Shown: piece by piece, positions 31,001 through 40,040 of the stretch | Numbering within the stretch: position 1 is the first letter of the stretch | Layout: the number at the start of each line of letters is the position of its first letter | DNA from: Symbiodinium kawagutii | Lineage: Eukaryota > Sar > Dinophyceae > Suessiales > Symbiodiniaceae | Direction of reading: 5' to 3' | DNA length: 64,000 bases | Assembly: GCA_009767595.1 (NCBI GenBank) | Contig: VSDK01018732.1 | Coordinates: forward strand, 3,099 to 67,098 | Position numbers and translations under genes: made by a program | The notes under the pieces: generated by a model | What the model was told of the DNA's origin: nothing | The model's input: the letters and a program-made list of their open reading frames with translations, nothing else | The model's database searches: none

Positions 31001-34000
31001 ATGAACGACCAAACAAGATACGCCTTAATTAGATAGATTGGTGTTTTTTCTGGCTGTCAACGCCTATTTTCACTCTTTATCAACCATGATATCCATCATC
31101 ACGCAGCTCATTAAGCACATCAACCAGTAAATCTTTCACTCACAGAATTCCGGCGAGCTGTCCCAGCTTCCTCAAACTGAACATAGATACTTGACTTAGT
31201 CTAGATTCCAAATCTGGGCAATGAAGATCATCACGGTCAGGATCCACCAAAGTCATCAACATCATCAACATCCATCATATATCCCAACTATTGTTGCTTG
31301 TTCACTAACAAGTCACATCCTCCTCCTCTTGCTTACTAATCACCACTTGGTTACACTGACCATCCTCCTCATCACAGACCACCACCCACCACCCTCCCCA
31401 CCACCACCCACCCTCCTCCCAGGGCACCTCCAGCATCGCATCCAAGAAATCCCCCGCCGTCCTCGGCCGCCGCCGCCGCCGCGCGATGACGCTGCGCAGC
31501 GCGCGGCTGCGCTGCCGCCGCCGCCGCGGCAGGGGCCGNNNNNNNNNNNNNNNNNNNNNNNNNNNNGGTCCGCTAGCAGCGGCCCGGACAGGGCCGCGGA
31601 GCCCAGGAAGTCGCTGGCCGTCACCAGGGGATCTGTCAACTTGGACCAGGCCTGGGGTGAAGCTGGAGGTTTTAATGTTGATTTATGATGGTTCAATCTG
31701 TGTTGATGGTTCAGAACATGCTTAATGAGCTGGTTGAGCCGATTAATCATAGTTGATGATGGTTAGTAAGCTGAGTTTTCAGCTGCTGAAGCTGGGAAAA
31801 TGGATGAAGAATGGTAGGGAAAATGATTAGGCAATAGGGTGTGGGGAAAGTGGTGGTTACTCATGGTTAAATGATGGTTAGTGATGGTTAATGATCGTTA
31901 AATGATGGTTAAAGGATGGTTGATGATGGTTTATGATTCATGATACTTAAGCTGGTGAAGCTGGATGTTTTAATGATGGTTAATGATGGTTAGTGATGGT
32001 TAATGATGGTTAAATGATGGTTAAAGGATGGTTAATGATGGTTAGTGATGGTTCCTGGTTTTAAGCTGGTTGAGCTGATTAATCATGGTGATGGTTGAGC
32101 TGATGATTCATGGCAAGTGATGGTTTATGATAGTTATGCTGGTGATGATGCTTGGTTGATAAGCTGATTAATCATGGTTGATGATGGTTAAGCTGATGAT
32201 GTTGATGGTTAAGCTGGTTGAGCTGGTAAGCGAGATGGTGAATGAAGTGGTGGATGTATAAGCTAGTTCACAATGGTTCATTTTTCTTGGTTAAGCTGGT
32301 GGAAGTTTTGGTTGAGCTGGTCATTGATGAAGAAACAGCTGCTTCAGCTGGTCACCTTCGTGCAGTTTTTTCGTTGGCCAAGCTGGTTCACAGGAGACCC
32401 ACAGCCACCTGATCAGAAATGACTTTCTTCATGTAGATCTGCTCTTGGGGACATGCTGGTCATGTAGCTGGCCTAGTGGACGAACCATAATCACCTAGTG
32501 GGGCAATCTTGCCCCTTGGGGGGTTGGTCCGCTACTTTATATGACCTGGTGTGGTAAGTAGAGGTCCCCCTTGGGTCAACGCTGAAGTTCGACGGTGATC
32601 AAACCCGCAACGAATCTTATTCTCTGCCGGGTACACAGATATGTTACATGTCAGCGTCTAGATCTATACTATACTGATGTGGCTGTGAGTCATTATTAAC
32701 CATCAATAATGGCTTATAATGACCAACCAAACCATAGGAAAAACAATGGTTAATGATGGGGAACCAGGGGTACAGGGTTTTGACCCACAGTCATGTATGT
32801 CTTATAGCTGCATTTGAATATATATAGATGTATATATATATATATAATATACACACAGAATGTGTCTTGATACATATACTCACACATACATAGCGTAATC
32901 TTACTAAACATGTAGACGACATGTACGCATTGACTCTTATTCACTATGTACACATATGCGTATTCAAATACATATATATGTATATATAAATATATGCATA
33001 CAGTATACTACATTTGTAAAAACCCATTCAATGTGTCTGTTTCTTGTAGAATCACGGTTCCTAGCCCGTGCCCGCGCCCTCAAAGAATTGTTCCCAAATA
33101 TCGAAGTCCTGCTCAATTATTCTCAGCATCTATCACCTGGTTTTGCTGGCTGCGCCACCCTTCCATGGATGTCCAAAACTATCATCGCGATCATCATTGG
33201 CTGGTAGTCAACCAGTATCAGCCATCAATCATTGTTGTTAGCCATGATTAAGCACCGTCATCTAAGTTATTTACCACTATTCACCACTACTGGCCGTGAT
33301 TAAAACAGCATGGACCAGTATTGGCCATTGTTAGCAAATGGTTGTATTACACCAAAATAACCATTCTTAAGATAAGTCCGCCATTCTTAGCAACGAACCA
33401 CTATCAACTTGGTGGCTTTTAGATTTTAGATCCCGGATGCTAAAAGTCTTACGGCTTTAGTGGCTATATGGTAAGTCAATCATAGCCCCGAAGCTAATCT
33501 AAGCTAAGTTCCTAGCTGTAATCCACCCAGCCCTTCTTGAGAATCTTACCTGGTTATATACACCTCTCAAGTCCTTCATCCTGCCCACAGCTAAGCCGAC
33601 CTTCTCCACCAAGGTCTCCAGTTCCGACACCTGGTATAGCTGATGTCATACTCACGCACGTTGTGCTCAGGAGAAGTGGTTCAGAATACGTAGTAATGTT
33701 GGTTAATGATTAATGGTTCACAATGATTGACGGTCAATAATGGTGGTTGATAATGGTTTATAAACGCAAATGATGGTCAATAATGGTGGTTAATGGCGGT
33801 GATTAATGATGGTCAATGGTGGTTAATGATGATGACTAATGATGGTTAACGATGGTGGTTAATGATGCTTAATTAATGATTGTAAATGTCAATAGATTAA
33901 TAGTGGTTAATGATGCTCAATCCTCCTTGAGTAAGCTGGTTGATGATGCTTGGGTAGGCTAGTTGATGATAATCATGATGACTGGTATTGACTGACATTT

Positions 34001-36305
34001 ATTGAAGCATTGACCAATCGGTCTCCCGATTAGTTTACCGTTGCGGACCGGTTCGGCTTTGACTCACCCTGTACCCCCTGCTCGGGCCCATCCCAAAAAA
34101 TGAACAGCAACACAAGTGGCCAATAGTCGATACTGAAACAATTGAAACAAACTGGAAATTCTGGATTTTGGGGTTGTTGATACCCACAAAAACCACCATT
34201 ATGTTTTGTTTGATGCAGACAAAACAGGTACCACTGCTTCACTTCCAACTTTCCTCCCACTTATTGTTGTACAGAATGTACTGGCACTGTTCAATAAAAT
34301 GATGGAAACAAGCTTGAGAATGATCATGAATAATCTTCGAAACTGTTCAGGCTCTTCACCCCGTATTCTATTGGTCACCATCAATTCACTATCATTGGCC
34401 ATAGTTATTCCATACTTATTCATTATTATCAAACAACCTAGCAAAAATTAGTTAAAAAATGTCTAATGACCGTCGCTAACAATGAATTAGACCATAGTTT
34501 TGTTACACCATATTCTTAGACCATCACCATTAGCTATAGTTTTATCAAACCATAGTTTCATTAGATTGTATCAGAGCATCGTTTCCTGCTTGGTGGTTGA
34601 ACCACACCTATAACAAAATCACTCAATCAAACAACCACTTATCAAGAAATGTGAAACATAGAAAAGGTCAATGGAACAACCAACCAGTTTATAATGTTCA
34701 AAGTGGTGGTTAATGAACATTGTTTTTTGAAGCCATAGTTTTATCAACTAAGTATGGATCCTAACCAGTTATTGGGTTTGGTTCAGCTACCTTATGGGGT
34801 TCAGCTTACCATGGCTTCACTAAGCCCAGCTGCATATCCAGCTGTTCTTAACCATCATAGATCATCAACCATAGTTCATCAATCATCATCATCAGCCATG
34901 CACTTAACCAGCCATGATCATCAATTCTTGTTACATTTCTTGCCCCTAGTGCTTTTTAGTTGTCTACCTACTAATCATTATGTCAACCTCCAACCAGTAT
35001 CATTGAACCAAAAGATAGTAAGCCAGGGGACTAGTGGTAATAATATCTCGATGTTTCACCAATGGTTTAACAGTAGCTACTATTGTTCTAAATCGAATCA
35101 TTAACTTTGTAGCAGGGCATTTCTAGATAAGAAACTGTAGCTATTATTCGAGGTTGGCTTTTATCGTAGCGAACTATTTTACATCAAGTACTCAAACATC
35201 GATGATTGTTCAAAGGCTGCATCAGTATGGCCAACCTAGCTGAATCAGTTGGTCTTTACGACAAAATGGCTTTGTTTCCTATTATTCAACCCTTACTAAC
35301 CAGCTCATGAACCACCATAAAATCCACCATTCACCACCATTCACCACATAAAATCCACCAGTCACCACTACTTCGCCCACCCTTCACCCCTTCCCACGCC
35401 TCGTCCTCCTCCTCCAAGCTCAACGCCCAGCGAAAGAGCAGCCGTGTGAAGCTACGCCGCAGCAGCGGGCGCAAGGCCACCGGCGAGGACAGCTGCAGCT
35501 GCAGCCGCCGCCGGCAACTTTGGGCAACTTCTGGGCCTGGTGGAGTTGGAGAATGGTTGGTGAAGTAGGGTAATTGGTGGGGGTGAATGGTGGATTTTAT
35601 GGTTGATGATGGTGACTTATGGTTGGTGATCGTTGATGATAGTGAGAGTGAATGGTTAAATGGTTAAACTTTATGGTTGATGATGGTTGATGATGGTTGA
35701 TGATCGTTGATGATCGTTGACGAAGGTTGATGATGTTGATGATGGTTGGTAATTATGATTCATGGTTGATGGTGGTTGATGGTGGTGATGAACGGGTAAT
35801 GATAAATGGCCGGCGAACAAAGGTTGATGATATGATAAGTGATGATGCTTTGTGATGATGATGTTTGAATATGGCTCATGTCGAACAGTGGCCATGGATG
35901 ATGTATGATGGTTGGTAATGATATTTTGATGATGATGGTTCATATGGCCTAAGTATACACCATCATGGTGTTTGATGATGCTTGATGATGGTTGATGATG
36001 ATGCTTCATGATTATAAACACTGGTTGATGATCGTGAACCATTGGGGACCTCTGGGTCCATCACCAAACCACTTCCAGCACATTCAGCTCAGCCCCCAAC
36101 CTCTTCTCTGATCAAGAGCTCCACCTTAGATACCTTGGAGGATGCGAAGGCTTCCTTCAGCAAGATGCTTCTCATCATCTTCCAGTCCTGGCCCAAGTCC
36201 AACTGGGGTGGTTCTGCATACCAAAGTTGGTTCCCTCGTGGTGGTTGATAAGCACCATCTAAAATACTAGAAGCACCAGTTTTGATATGGAACTCATTGT
36301 TTTCT

Positions 36306-36364
<59 letters not shown>

Positions 36365-36910
36365 CTGGTACTGGTTGTGGTGGTGACGATGATGATGTAG
36401 GTTCACGATAAACTGTTGGTGGGACTGTTTCACTACAATGGGTTCATGTTCCGGTCGATTCATAGACCGTCATGGGAATTCGAACCTGGACTGCAAACAA
36501 AAAATCGCCGTATAGATGCTACAGGTGGCTATCACAGTAGGAAACTTGCCATGCAATCCACAGGCCTTAACCAACATCCCTAGGTGCGGGTACTCGATTG
36601 TGTATGGGTTTCTTGTATCCACTTTGTTGAATTGATACCTTGAGGCCTTATGCTAACTTATGCTGGTTGATAGGGTCTGGATTTTCATCCATGGTTGTAG
36701 CCTAAATCTTCCTTACGCTTCCATTTCTTGGGTGGTTGGGTCCAGGGTGGAGAACTCTGTACCACTAGCAGTTCTCAATGATTACAAACCCTTCTAGGCC
36801 ATTGATGACCCCATATCATCAACTATTTATAGAGTTTGCCACTACAAACCACAATAGGTCTCATAAAACATTAGTTAGCTGATCAAAACTGGCGGTTCTA
36901 GTAGTACAAC

Positions 36911-36963
<53 letters not shown>

Positions 36964-36982
36964 GCATCAGCATCAGCATCAG

Positions 36983-37049
<67 letters not shown>

Positions 37050-37056
37050 GTCATCG

Positions 37057-37105
<49 letters not shown>

Positions 37106-39036
37106 CAACGATAACATGACCATCCTCAACAATAACATGACCATCCTCAACAACAAGCGCTGAAAGAACCCACGTATTGCTTCGCAAGACCCGCCCTGGT
37201 GAAGGCGGTCACAAACCCAACCACCAACGGCTGGACGCTCCTCGTCTGCTTTGGAGGAGGACAGGCCTCGGGACAAGCCATTCAGCCGCACCGAGGGCAA
37301 ACTCGGTCGTCCGGCGGAGGCCTGACGCTGCCAGGGTTGGAGGATCCGATGCCTCTGGCAGATGTTCACGGCTAGAAAATCTTGGATCAGGGATGAATAT
37401 TTTCACGGCATCTTGGACGGTGTATCAGGTTTTTTGCCTCCATGCATATGTTTCAAGGGTTTCCATTTTCAGGATCTGCAAGGGGTTGCTGGAAGAATAT
37501 TCCACTCACCGTTTAAAGCACCGGATGTTCACCCATATTTTCACTCAAACCGTCTCAAACAAGTCATTTTGGGCCAGCACCAAGTTCGACAGTAGGTCAT
37601 CACCTGACCCCACCACGGTGAATCTCTACAAACCACCAGCAGCCCAGCTCCAAGCTCCCAAGGTGGTCAGCAGGGCACACCATCAGCACCAGGTCCACCC
37701 GGAGGGCCTCCAGGTTCCGCCCACACAAGGCTTCCTCCACCGCTTCCGGCGACGACAAGAGGAAGACCTCCGAGGCACCAAAATGCAGGCGCAGCACGCC
37801 CTTCTGGGCCCAGGTCTCCTGGGAAACTGGCCAGTTCGACTGGAAAAAAACCAGCGAAATCAGGTGGTTTTCTGGTTGGTAGTTTCAACCCCTATGAAAA
37901 ATATTATAATCAACCAACCAATCATTTGTTTATAATAGGGAAACTATGAAATGTTTGAAACCACCAACCAGTTTTGCAGAGGTGATTGCCATATAACCTA
38001 TGGGCCCCAGCAAAAAATCATCATTTTACGAGGAAACCATTGGTTTCGGAGGGTACTACCTTTTTGGCTCACATACCCATTTCTAAAATTACGGCGTGGA
38101 AATGTGGGGAATGGTTATGGCCACGTGTTGATCAATGGTGATACTGATTGACAATGGATTGATAATGGTTGATCGTTGTCAATAGTGACCGGTCAAGAAT
38201 GGTTGAGAGTGATGCTTCATGGCTGCTCGATGGTCAATAACAACAGCACAGCCACGGTTAGTCAACTTGGTGAGCATCATCCCAAGATGGAACACGGAAA
38301 AAATGCGATGCCCGCAAACCATACCTATAGTTAAACTAGCTAAGCGCTTCCACGTTCATATTGTCTTTCACCATGTTTCACAATTTGGACTGGTTAATGA
38401 AGCAAATGTTTGACAGTCACGATAAATGATAGATTCGGCCGCTTGGAATCTATTTTGCTGTTCCCTGCAACGATTTCAAACAGCCTGCTTGCACGTGCTT
38501 CCTCGCAAACACATCCGGTGTTCACATGGTGCAAGTTGTGAACGCCAACCGAGAAGCACCAAATCATCTTCCATAAACCTGGTCCTTTTCACATGACATT
38601 CCTTGATTCTTGACCTAAATCCAATCTTAAAATCCCTATCAAATAATCAAATCGCACGGATTTTCATCAAGTCCTGACATGGCAGTGGGTCCCTATCATT
38701 AACCATTGGTTTCCCAATAGTTTTGTTGGTTATTACCCCCCATTAGTTGGTTGGTTCATATTGATCCATAGCCACATGCCTTGACCACCAAACATCCGCC
38801 AACATCGAGCCATGGCTACCCACCTCCCAGGCGCTGGTCACCTGCAGTTCTCCCATGCGTTGATGCGGCTGCTGCCCCGGCACCCCGGGCAGCGCCCCGA
38901 GGCCAATGGCCGGAAGGTGCCCGAAGCCAGGCACGGCCCCAGGGGCTTCCGGGGCCCTGGCAGCGCGGCGCGGCTTAAGGCGCAAGGCCAGGGCCAGGGC
39001 AACGGCGACCTGGGCATGAGCCTGGCAAGTGGTCAC
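27766..39036 (-). CDS. cytochrome P450 gene, nine exons
   Basis: Exons (minus strand, 5' to 3'): 38842-39036, 37699-37818, 37250-37321, 36109-36202, 35388-35530, 31428-31651, 30315-30600, 29103-29211, 27766-28033. The exon phases fit at every junction and give about 500 residues, the usual P450 length. Visible signatures in order: hydrophobic start with a proline/glycine hinge (exon 1), C-helix W-x-x-x-R as DWKMMR (exon 4), I-helix TTAGISTVST (exon 7), ExxR as EALR (exon 7), PERF as FRPERF (exon 8) and the heme-cysteine loop FGLGARFCPG (exon 9). P450s are heme mono-oxygenases, in eukaryotes usually anchored in the ER membrane. The substrate cannot be told. An assembly gap lies inside exon 6. 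Introns total about 9.7 kb and contain elements of families A to E. Donors are GT at five junctions, GC at three and probably GA at one. Confidence 0.85.
28034..29102. other. P450 intron 8
   Basis: Contains a family D element (28835-28947) and two family B right halves, 28683-28735 and 28990-29045 (AAACCAACCATAGCTT… then GGCTTGAGAAACC or GGCTTCAGCAACACCC). No other exon was seen. Confidence 0.65.
28835..28947. mobile_element. family D element in P450 intron 8
   Basis: CAAGGTGGGCCCCCAACC and GGGGCCCACCTTG, flanked by TA on both sides. Confidence 0.9.
29103..29211 (-). CDS. P450 exon 8: PERF motif
   Basis: TTGACCCAG acceptor, then RHFVPCQELWEDPEDFRPER followed by FLGTERALLTMKPGT. The 3' end uses a GC donor (GCAGCTGCC read as CA|GCTGCC), which makes the codon split 2+1 with exon 9. 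WEDPEDFRPERF is the meander/PERF consensus that packs against the ExxR pair. Confidence 0.8.
30315..30600 (-). CDS. P450 exon 7: I-helix and K-helix
   Basis: CTCACACAG acceptor in phase 0, 95 codons plus one base. It carries the oxygen-activation groove (LVSLTTAGISTVSTALEWL) and the K-helix EALRLKTPLFI. The 3' end is placed at the GC donor T|GCAGAT because exon 8 begins with two bases of a split codon. The frame stays open to a stop at 30298 if it is not spliced. Confidence 0.85.
30601..31427. other. P450 intron 6
   Basis: AT-rich sequence with ATCAACCA words. There is a short open minus stretch at 30703-30927 with no family match. No further exon is needed here, because exons 6 and 7 join in phase 0. 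Confidence 0.6.
31428..31651 (-). CDS. P450 exon 6, with assembly gap
   Basis: CACCCCAG acceptor, AWSKLTDPLVTASDFLGSAA followed by LSGPLLAD up to the gap (31539-31566). After it comes an arginine-rich stretch and RTAGDFLDAMLE before a GTGCCC donor. This is the F- to H-helix region. The two halves lie in frames that the gap must reconcile, so the real gap length is not necessarily 28. Confidence 0.7.
31539..31566. other. assembly gap (28 N)
   Basis: Run of N inside P450 exon 6. It is flanked by CGG/CCG-rich sequence, which probably caused the gap. Confidence 1.
31740..32340. repeat. AATGATGGTTAGTGATGGTT repeat field
   Basis: Degenerate ATGGTTAATG / GCTGGTTGAGCTG units over about 600 bases, within P450 intron 5. 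Confidence 0.8.
32679..32795. mobile_element. family C element, reverse orientation
   Basis: GTGGCTGTGAGTCATTATTA to AGGGTTTTGACCCACAGTCA, in P450 intron 5. Confidence 0.8.
32815..33015. repeat. ATATATA / ACACATA-rich stretch
   Basis: Short (TA)n and (CATA)n runs (TATATATAT near 32830 and 32975). Low complexity. Confidence 0.8.
33409..33531. mobile_element. family E copy
   Basis: ACTTGGTGGCTTTTAGATTT through ATGGTAAGTCAATCATAGCC to AGCTGTAATCCACCCAG, in P450 intron 5. Confidence 0.8.
33690..33990. repeat. AATGGTGGTTAATGATGG repeats
   Basis: Degenerate GGTTAATGATGGTCAATAAT units, in P450 intron 5. Confidence 0.75.
34589..34687. mobile_element. family A element, diverged
   Basis: CTTGGTGGTTGAACCACACC to AATGGAACAACCAACCAG, in P450 intron 5. 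Confidence 0.7.
35388..35530 (-). CDS. P450 exon 5
   Basis: AGGCCCAG acceptor, two bases plus 47 codons (VAQSCRRRLQLQLSSPVALR…EEEDEAWEG) and a GTGAAG donor in phase 0. PVALRPLL followed by RRSFTRLLF matches the D-helix region after the C-helix. Confidence 0.75.
35580..36020. repeat. TTGATGATGG repeat field
   Basis: GGTTGATGATGGTTGATGAT and variants, in P450 intron 4. Open minus frames through it are His/Asn/Ser-rich artefacts. Confidence 0.8.
36109..36202 (-). CDS. P450 exon 4: C-helix
   Basis: ACCCCAG acceptor in phase 0, LDLGQDWKMMRSILLKEAFA followed by SSKVSKVELLI. The tryptophan and arginine of the C-helix, which contact the heme propionates, are present. A GA donor (A|GAGAAG) makes the phase fit exon 5. 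A GTTGGG eight bases on is a GT alternative that would break the phase. Confidence 0.75.
36305..36362. repeat. (GAT)n microsatellite
   Basis: GATGATGAT run of about 58 bases, in P450 intron 3. Confidence 0.95.
36908..37103. repeat. long (ATC)n microsatellite
   Basis: Nearly 200 bases of ATC with an AGC-variant patch at 36960-36985 and two GTC variants. It lies in P450 intron 3. It yields false poly-Asp and poly-Met frames. Confidence 0.98.
37250..37321 (-). CDS. P450 exon 3
   Basis: GCAGCGTCAG acceptor, 24 codons in phase 0 (ASAGRPSLPSVRLNGLSRGL…) and a GC donor (AAA|GCAGAC). The RP doublet after the preceding exon's ALR fits the B-helix region of P450s. Confidence 0.65.
37699..37818 (-). 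CDS. P450 exon 2
   Basis: TTTCCCAG acceptor, 40 codons in phase 0 (ETWAQKGVLRLHFGASEVFL…GRNLEALR) and a GTGGAC donor. It matches the P450 beta-1 sheet (G-x-V-L-x-L-x-x-G) and the SSPEAVEEAL B-helix. Confidence 0.8.
37872..37971. mobile_element. family A element in P450 intron 1
   Basis: CTGGTTGGTAGTTTCAACCC to GAAACCACCAACCAG, about 50 bases upstream of the exon 2 acceptor. Confidence 0.85.
38679..38778. mobile_element. family C element, internally deleted
   Basis: ATGGCAGTGGGTCCCTATCA to ATTGATCCATAGCCACAT. It is in P450 intron 1, about 60 bases after the exon 1 donor. It shows what the interrupted copy at 39725/44434 looked like. Confidence 0.8.
38842..39036 (-). CDS. P450 exon 1: N-terminus
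   Basis: ATG at 39036, 65 codons ending ELQ at a GTGACC donor, phase 0. A short hydrophobic stretch (AQVAVALALALRL) is followed by a Pro/Gly hinge (APEAPGAVPGFGHLPAIGLG) and HQRMGELQ, as in microsomal P450s. The membrane anchor is short, so a more upstream start or exon is possible. Confidence 0.7.
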
Positions 39037-39059
39037 CTGGTGGTCTCAGGTGGTTGGAG

Positions 39060-39190
39060 GTAGGACTTTGACCCTGGTTGGACCTGGATGGGTTGAAGGC
39101 AGGTTGGTTGGAGCCCGGGCTGTGACCCTGGTTGGAGCCAGGGTTTGACCAGGTTGGTTGGTTGGACCAGGATGGACCAGGTTCACCAAC
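39060..39190. repeat. GGTTGGACCAGGATGGACC repeats
   Basis: Short units TTGGTTGGACCAGG / GACCCTGGTTGGAGCC. It lies directly upstream of the P450 start codon, in the presumed 5' region. Confidence 0.75.
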
Positions 39191-39724
39191 CTAAAAAAAG
39201 GGACCAGGCGATGGTTTGGGCAACGAGTGGGTGTTTCCTGTTCAGTGGTTGCAGCTTGGTTTCGGCAATGCTGAGTGGCGACCACTTGGTAAAGCTGGGG
39301 AGCTCGAAGTGTTTCACCAACTGCAGGTTGCTTCACCAACTTCGCCCTGTAAAGTGTTGATACATCTTTTTGACTTCGCTGCAGATCTATGAGCTATGCC
39401 CGCCTGCTAAGTTGATACACCGACGGAAGCAAAAATGGAGTTCACTTTTTGAGGTATCACTGTATCACGGACAAGACATGAACACTGCCACCAAAGATGA
39501 GTTTGTTCAATTTGGTGATCTGAAACACTTGGTTCACGTTTTTGTTCAAGTTATTGATCCAACTCCGCAGCTCGAGAAAGCTCAACATTGCACACCCTGA
39601 AATTCGAAAGCAAGATCTAGAGTGCTAAGCATTCTTGTTCGCAACCCAAAGTCGTGACCAACACGGTTAAGACTTAGAACCTCTGCTGGTGACCAATGGC
39701 TCAAAAATGATGAGAAATGTTCAC

Positions 39725-39780
39725 ATGGTAGTGGGTCAAAACCCCCTACCCCTGGTTCCCCTACTATGAAACATGGTTTT
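39725..39780. mobile_element. left half of an interrupted family C element
   Basis: ATGGTAGTGGGTCAAAACCC, CCCCTGGTTCCCCTACTATG, then ACATGGTTTT, where the 4.65-kb insertion begins. The other half is at 44434-44491. Confidence 0.85.
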
Positions 39781-40021
39781 CTTGTGCCAATTCAGAATTA
39801 TTTCCTTTTGTGTTTGAAGATGACATGACTTGCGCCAAAGACCTTCGAATCTTTAGATGTTTGGAGCGACGAGTTCCCGATCAGGCATGGCACATTTCAT
39901 TTTCGATTTGACGCATTTTCAGGGCCAAGCAGCCCCCAGGTTTAGGTCGACGCTCAAGCGTCGCATCGACGCGCACACATGTGGATCTGGGAAAAGTGAT
40001 GCTTGCTGCTTTGTAGATTCT
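39778..40021 (+). repeat. left terminal direct repeat, 244 bp
   Basis: Starts TTTCTTGTGCCAATTCAG and ends GCTTTGTAGATTCT. Same sequence at 44189-44432, offset 4411. Both copies contain an open stretch of about 55 codons from an ATG (39857/44268) that is probably not a gene. Confidence 0.95.
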
Positions 40022-40040
40022 GGTATGTTAACTCTATGCA

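Noticed and set aside
33053-33207. Plus-strand open frame (SRFLARARALKELFPNIEVL…) inside a P450 intron
   Set aside because: It has a TAG acceptor and a possible donor, but it is isolated on the opposite strand with no partner exon or family signal. Left out of the features.
36861-37369. Long minus ORFs with poly-Asp or poly-Met
   Set aside because: They come from the (ATC)n microsatellite in a P450 intron.
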